Notes under the pieces: model-generated
What the model was told of the DNA's origin: nothing
The model's input: the letters and a program-made list of their open reading frames with translations, nothing else
Databases searched by the model: none
Translations under genes and position numbers: made by a program
Assembly (NCBI GenBank): GCA_003132085.1
Contig: PKWO01000343.1
Location: 1 to 8,608 of the forward strand
Origin: Oxalobacteraceae bacterium
Lineage (GTDB): Bacteria; Pseudomonadota; Gammaproteobacteria; Burkholderiales; Burkholderiaceae_D
DNA length: 8,608 nucleotides
Direction: 5' to 3'
In this document: positions 5,343-8,608 of the stretch, piece after piece
Numbering within the stretch: the stretch's first letter is position 1
Layout: each line of letters opens with the position of its first letter

Positions 5343-5363
5343 ACTCTTTTTTTTAGTTGTTAT
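5336..5363 (+). promoter_or_regulatory. Predicted tyrS promoter
   Basis: TTGACA at 5336-5341 is a consensus -35. At a 16-base spacing TGTTAT (5358-5363) matches four of six -10 positions; the spacer contains a run of eight T's. Transcription would begin near 5370, only a few bases before ATG 5374, so the message would be leaderless or nearly so. Confidence 0.6.
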
Positions 5364-5373
5364 TTGCGCCAAT

Positions 5374-6648
5374 ATGAACTCAAAACCACCCGTGTATGAC
5401 TCTGAAGCACCGCCGCCCGGCAACCCGAAGGCAACCCTGCCTCTTTCGGACGCCGTCCAAGCCGCACTGGCGATCACCAAGCGCGGCGTGAATGAGCTGT
5501 TGATTGAATCAGAGTTCGTGCACAAACTGGTGCGCTCCGAGCAAACCGGCAAACCCTTGCGGATAAAACTCGGGCTCGACCCCACCGCCCCCGATTTGCA
5601 CCTCGGGCACACGGTTGTACTGAATAAATTACGCCAAATGCAAGACTTGGGGCACACGGTGATTTTCCTGATCGGCGACTTCACCTCGATGATCGGCGAT
5701 CCGTCCGGCCGAAACATCACGCGCCCGCCATTGACGCGCGAGCAAATTGAGGAAAACGCAAAGACTTACTTCGCGCAAGCCAGTCTGGTGCTGGATGCCG
5801 CCAAAACCGAGATACGTTACAACTCCGAATGGTCGGACCCGCTCGGTGCGCGCGGCATGATTGAGTTGTCAGCCAAGTATACGGTGGCCCGTATTTTGGA
5901 GCGCGAAGATTTCAGCAAGCGGTTCAAGGCGGGCGCGCCAATCTCGGTGCATGAATTGCTGTATCCGCTGATGCAGGGCTACGATTCGGTAGCCTTGCGC
6001 GCGGATCTGGAGTTGGGCGGCACCGACCAGAAATTCAACTTGCTGGTTGGAAGGGAGTTGCAAAAAGACTACGGGCAGGAGCCGCAGTGCATTTTGACCA
6101 TGCCATTGCTGGAAGGCTTGGATGGCATCGACAAAATGTCGAAATCCAAGGGTAACTATATCGGCATCACCGAGCCGGGCAATACCATGTTCGCCAAGCT
6201 GATGAGCATCTCCGACGTGATGATGTGGCGCTACTACGAATTGCTGTCGTTCCGCTCATTGGTGGAAATTGACAAGTTCAGACATGAGGTGGATGCCGGC
6301 CGCAATCCGCGCGACATCAAGGTAGCGTTGGGACAGGAAATCGTCACACGTTTTCATTCCAAGCAAGCGGCGGAAGAGGCGTTGGCGGACTTCGTCAATC
6401 GCTCCAAGGGCGGTATTCCGGACGATGTCGTTGAGGTCAATTTGACCGGAGCCCCGCTCGGTATCGGGCAATTGCTGAAACAGGCCAATCTGTGCCCGTC
6501 GGCCGCGGAAGGCTTGCGCATGGTCGAGCAGGGTGGCGTGCGGATAGACGGCGCGGTGATTAGCGACAGGGGGCTCAAGGTTGAGGTCGGGACATTTGTC
6601 CTGCAAGTAGGAAAGCGCAAGTTTGCGCGGGTGACGTTGGGCCGATGA
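5374..6648 (+). CDS. tyrS: Tyrosyl-tRNA synthetase (TyrZ-type, KMSKS)
   Basis: 424 residues. This class I synthetase activates tyrosine with ATP and charges tRNA-Tyr in the cytoplasm. The catalytic domain carries the HIGH-type motif HLGH at 76-79 within LGLDPTAPDLHLGH, followed by GDFTSMIGDPSGR at 101-113, YPLMQGYDSVAL at 197-208, LGGTDQKFN at 214-222, and KMSKS at 254-258. An S4 RNA-binding domain occupies about 363-424, ending QVGKRKFARVTLGR. The KMSKS form, as opposed to the KFGKS/T of E. coli-type TyrRS, places it in the TyrZ-like subfamily common in beta- and many gammaproteobacteria. The first 25 residues are proline-rich and unlike a folded domain. ATG 5374 is the only in-frame ATG before the conserved region and has no Shine-Dalgarno. 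The last bases overlap dtd in ATGA. Confidence 0.97.
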   Translation: MNSKPPVYDSEAPPPGNPKATLPLSDAVQAALAITKRGVNELLIESEFVHKLVRSEQTGKPLRIKLGLDPTAPDLHLGHTVVLNKLRQMQDLGHTVIFLIGDFTSMIGDPSGRNITRPPLTREQIEENAKTYFAQASLVLDAAKTEIRYNSEWSDPLGARGMIELSAKYTVARILEREDFSKRFKAGAPISVHELLYPLMQGYDSVALRADLELGGTDQKFNLLVGRELQKDYGQEPQCILTMPLLEGLDGIDKMSKSKGNYIGITEPGNTMFAKLMSISDVMMWRYYELLSFRSLVEIDKFRHEVDAGRNPRDIKVALGQEIVTRFHSKQAAEEALADFVNRSKGGIPDDVVEVNLTGAPLGIGQLLKQANLCPSAAEGLRMVEQGGVRIDGAVISDRGLKVEVGTFVLQVGKRKFARVTLGR

Positions 6649-7094
6649 TTGCTCTCATTCAACGGGTGACCCAGGCCAGTGTCGCGGTTGACGGCGAAGT
6701 GATTGGAGCGATCGATTCCGGCTTGATGGTCTTGCTCTGCGCCGAACGCGGGGATGGCGAGCGCGAGGTGGAAGCGTTACACTCCAAGGTGTCGGCGTAT
6801 CGGGTGTTTGCGGACGATATGGGCAAGATGAATCGCAGCGTGACCGATGTAGCCGGCGCGCTGTTGCTGGTGCCGCAGTTTACGCTGGCAGCCGATACCC
6901 AATCGGGCACTCGCCCTTCCTTTACCCCGGCGGCGACCCCTGCAGACGGACGGCGTTTGTTTGACCATTTTGTGGCGCTGGCACGTACTCGTCATGCCGT
7001 CGTCGAGACCGGGCAATTTGGCGCGCATATGCAAGTGTCGTTGACAAATGATGGCCCGGTGACTTTTTGGTTGCAGGTTAGAGCGCAACCTTAG
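6645..7094 (+). CDS. dtd: D-aminoacyl-tRNA deacylase
   Basis: 149 residues, normal for Dtd. It cleaves D-amino acids (classically D-tyrosine) and glycine mistakenly attached to tRNA, acting as a homodimer in the cytoplasm. Family features are MIALIQRVTQASVAVDG at the N-terminus, FADDMGKMNRSV at 55-66, PQFTLAADTQSGTRPSFTPA at 77-96, FGAHMQVSLTNDGPVTFWL at 125-143, and the Gly137-Pro138 motif that gives chiral selectivity. The usual SQFTL reads PQFTL here, with Pro at residue 77; Gln78, Phe79 and Thr80 are kept. The start ATG overlaps the tyrS stop as ATGA, implying translational coupling with the synthetase whose errors it clears. Confidence 0.96.
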   Translation: MIALIQRVTQASVAVDGEVIGAIDSGLMVLLCAERGDGEREVEALHSKVSAYRVFADDMGKMNRSVTDVAGALLLVPQFTLAADTQSGTRPSFTPAATPADGRRLFDHFVALARTRHAVVETGQFGAHMQVSLTNDGPVTFWLQVRAQP

Positions 7095-7120
7095 ACCGAT
7101 ATTGTGGTACGTTTTTATAT

Positions 7121-7126
7121 GGGAGA
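7121..7126 (+). promoter_or_regulatory. Ribosome binding site that fixes the YbhB-like start
   Basis: GGGAGA at 7121-7126 stands 5 bases before ATG 7132. It supports this start over the in-frame TTG at 7102, which would add ten residues that look nothing like the family and has no ribosome binding site. Confidence 0.75.
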
Positions 7127-7131
7127 CTGAA

Positions 7132-7800
7132 ATGAAACTCTGGAGTGATTCATTCAAGGACGGCGCGGCAATACCGTCCGAATTTGCATTTTGCGCGATT
7201 GATCCGCAAACCCACGTCAGCTTGTCCGGCAATCGCAATCCGCATCTGGCATGGTCCGACGTGCCTGTCGGCACCAAGTCCTTGGCAGTGATCTGTTGCG
7301 ATGGCGATGTACCGTCGCGCGGCGACGACGTAAACCAGGAAGGCAAAATCGTACCGGCCGATTTGCCGCGCGTGGATTTCTTTCATTGGACTCTGCTTGA
7401 CCTGCCTGCAAGCGCTTCGGCGATTGCGGCCGGTTCGTTTAGCAGCGGCGTGACCGCGCGCGGCAAAGCCGGTCCGCCAATCAAGGCCAGTCCTCTGGCC
7501 GGTGCGCGGCATGGGCTGAACGACTATACCGGCTGGTTTGCCGGCGATGCCGACATGAGCGGCGACTATTTTGGCTATGACGGCCCGTGCCCGCCGTGGA
7601 ACGATGCGATTGTGCATCGTTACGTGTTCACGTTGTTTGCGCTGGATATTGCCAGTGTTCCGGTTGACGGCAAATTTACCGGTCAGCAAGTGCGCGATGC
7701 AATGCGCGGTCATGTGCTGGGCGAAGCGGCGCTGACAGGCGTTTATACGCTCAATCCTGCTCTGGTTGCGGCAATCAATTCGACAACGGAACCTGCATGA
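7132..7800 (+). CDS. YbhB/YbcL-family PEBP-like protein
   Basis: 222 residues of the phosphatidylethanolamine-binding protein / Raf kinase inhibitor-like superfamily. Bacterial members are small beta-sandwich proteins with an anion-binding pocket; their physiological role is poorly defined. Visible hallmarks are the NPHLAWSDVPVGTKSLAVICCDGDVPSR block at about 36-63 (the DxDxP motif, Asp57/Asp59/Pro61), FHWTLLDLP at 84-92 with the pocket His85, and GYDGPCPP-HRYVFTLFALD at 148-172. At 222 residues it is longer than E. coli YbhB (158). The extra length includes a loop around 64-82 (DDVNQEGKIVPADLPRV) and a region around 100-145, as in a larger proteobacterial subgroup. No signal peptide is visible, so it is probably cytoplasmic. 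It follows dtd by 37 bases and overlaps the next gene by ATGA. Confidence 0.92.
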   Translation: MKLWSDSFKDGAAIPSEFAFCAIDPQTHVSLSGNRNPHLAWSDVPVGTKSLAVICCDGDVPSRGDDVNQEGKIVPADLPRVDFFHWTLLDLPASASAIAAGSFSSGVTARGKAGPPIKASPLAGARHGLNDYTGWFAGDADMSGDYFGYDGPCPPWNDAIVHRYVFTLFALDIASVPVDGKFTGQQVRDAMRGHVLGEAALTGVYTLNPALVAAINSTTEPA

Positions 7801-8444
7801 CGGAAATTTTATTGATTCGTCATGGGGAAACCGACTGGAATGCAGAAAGGCGTCTGCAGGGGTATCTCGATATTGAATTGAATGCCGAGGGTGTGCGTCA
7901 GGCGGCCGCTCTGGGCGAGGTACTGCGTGGCGAGGCACTGGATGCTATTTTTTCCAGCGATTTGCGGCGCGCGTTCCAAACCGCCCAGCCTATCGCCGCA
8001 ACCCGCGGCGGCATGACGGTTCAGATCGAGCCGGAATTGCGCGAGCGCTGCTATGGAGCATTCGAAGGTTTGCGTTATGCCGAGATCGGTGAGCGCTATC
8101 CGGAGGCTTATGCGGCGATGCGGGCGCGCGATATGGACGTGCGTTATCCGCAGGGCGTGAACGTGGCAGAAACCTTGCGTGAATTTTCCACCCGCTCGGT
8201 CGGTGCAATCACCCGCCTGCTCAAGACCTCCGCGTATCGCAAGATTGCCATCGTGACCCATGGCGGCGTCCTCGACTGCCTGAATCGGTCGGCGCGCGGC
8301 CTTGACTTCTCGCAACCCCGCGATTTTGAGATACCCAATGCCGGCATCAGCCGTTTGCGGTGGGACGGCGTCAACATGCAAATCTGCCAATGGGGCGAAG
8401 TTGCCCATTTGACCCGCGATGCGCTGGACGAAGTCAGCCGATAA
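7797..8444 (+). CDS. Histidine phosphatase family protein (GpmB/CobC-like)
   Basis: 215 residues of the histidine phosphatase (phosphoglycerate mutase-like) superfamily, which uses a phosphohistidine intermediate. The catalytic motif RHGETDWN spans 8-15, with His9 the expected nucleophile. SSDLRRAFQTA at 53-63 supplies the second Arg, RERCYGAFEG at 82-91 contains the likely acid Glu83, and THGGVLD at 154-160 carries the second catalytic His155. The length and motif spacing match the short, cofactor-independent-looking phosphatases often labelled GpmB or alpha-ribazole phosphatase. The substrate cannot be told from sequence, and no cobalamin genes are nearby. The start ATG overlaps the preceding stop as ATGA, so the two genes are almost certainly translated together. 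Confidence 0.94.
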   Translation: MTEILLIRHGETDWNAERRLQGYLDIELNAEGVRQAAALGEVLRGEALDAIFSSDLRRAFQTAQPIAATRGGMTVQIEPELRERCYGAFEGLRYAEIGERYPEAYAAMRARDMDVRYPQGVNVAETLREFSTRSVGAITRLLKTSAYRKIAIVTHGGVLDCLNRSARGLDFSQPRDFEIPNAGISRLRWDGVNMQICQWGEVAHLTRDALDEVSR

Positions 8445-8520
8445 TTTATTATGTGTTTGCTAGGGAGAGGGCAGGTTCTGGAGATAAAATAGCGCTTTTC
8501 GCATTGCACAGCGGCATGCC

Positions 8521-8608
8521 GTGAATATTGGCCCTTATACTCTCCTCAACAATGTCTTTGTCGCCCCGATGGCCGGTGTGACGGATCGGCCATTTCGCCA
8601 ATTGTGCA
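8521..8608 (+). CDS. dusB: tRNA-dihydrouridine synthase B, N-terminal fragment (3'-truncated by window edge)
   Basis: The first 29 codons of DusB, an FMN-dependent enzyme that reduces uridines in the tRNA D-loop using NADPH. The visible peptide has IGPYTLLNNVFVAPMAGVTDRPFRQLC, whose APMAGVTDRPFR motif is the FMN-binding opening strand and turn of the Dus TIM barrel. The form IGPY-L-N-VFVAPMAGVTD is typical of DusB. The start is taken as GTG 8521, because upstream in frame there is no ATG or other GTG before the stop TAA at 8485-8487. About 300 residues lie beyond the window. In many proteobacteria dusB is followed by fis, which cannot be checked here. The 76-base gap to the phosphatase gene holds no terminator and only a TAAAAT -10-like hexamer (8485-8490). 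Confidence 0.93.
   Translation, partial: MNIGPYTLLNNVFVAPMAGVTDRPFRQLC

Noticed and set aside
7150..7938. Long open frame on the minus strand (262 codons) opposite the YbhB-like and phosphatase genes
   Set aside because: The translation is rich in Arg, His, Cys and Ala with no family motif and lies antisense to two well-supported genes; it is a shadow of their codon bias.
8457..8490. Possible promoter TTGCTA...TAAAAT before dusB
   Set aside because: The spacing is 22 bases, too long for a normal sigma-70 promoter; only the -10-like hexamer is notable.
1..8608. Mobile element, CRISPR array, defence island, tRNA or att site
   Set aside because: No transposase, integrase, repeat-spacer pattern, cloverleaf sequence or long terminal repeat is visible; every large interval is explained by ordinary conserved genes.

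Overview
This window looks like core chromosome of a betaproteobacterium in the order Burkholderiales, and the protein sequences feel closest to Oxalobacteraceae (Herbaspirillum/Herminiimonas/Collimonas-like). That placement is from recalled family sequences, not a search. The tyrosyl-tRNA synthetase, ErpA, Dtd and the ribosomal proteins all have the expected full-length architectures. Coding density is high, and I see no insertion sequence, phage gene, tRNA, rRNA, CRISPR array or other sign of recent transfer.

Layout. Bases 1-728 hold the end of rplM and all of rpsI, a classic L13-S9 ribosomal operon closed by a strong intrinsic terminator at 778-817. Bases 910-2094 hold two co-directional genes: a membrane-anchored coiled-coil protein of the DUF6776 type, then a bactofilin. 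The Fe-S carrier gene erpA follows at 2145-2492, with its own consensus -10 box. Convergent to erpA, on the minus strand, lie anmK (2610-3755) and upstream of it an M23 (LytM/MepM-like) peptidoglycan endopeptidase (3848-5194). A bidirectional terminator at 2559-2586 separates erpA from anmK. Divergent from the M23 gene, on the plus strand, runs tyrS-dtd (ATGA overlap), then a YbhB/PEBP-like protein and a histidine phosphatase (ATGA overlap). The window ends in the first 29 codons of dusB, which has a GTG start.

How the genes work together. Two themes stand out. The first is the cell envelope: a bactofilin scaffold, a single-pass coiled-coil membrane protein beside it, an M23 endopeptidase that would cut peptidoglycan cross-links, and AnmK, which recycles the anhydro-MurNAc released during wall turnover. 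The second is translation: L13, S9, TyrRS, the D-aminoacyl-tRNA deacylase that clears mischarged D-Tyr-tRNA, and the tRNA dihydrouridine synthase DusB.

I found no clearly new multi-gene system. The most interesting signals are a possible DUF6776-bactofilin functional pair; superimposed -35 boxes for the divergent M23 and tyrS promoters, with a nearly leaderless tyrS message; a terminator-like hairpin whose T-tract abuts the anmK ATG; and several dyads and short repeats in leader regions.
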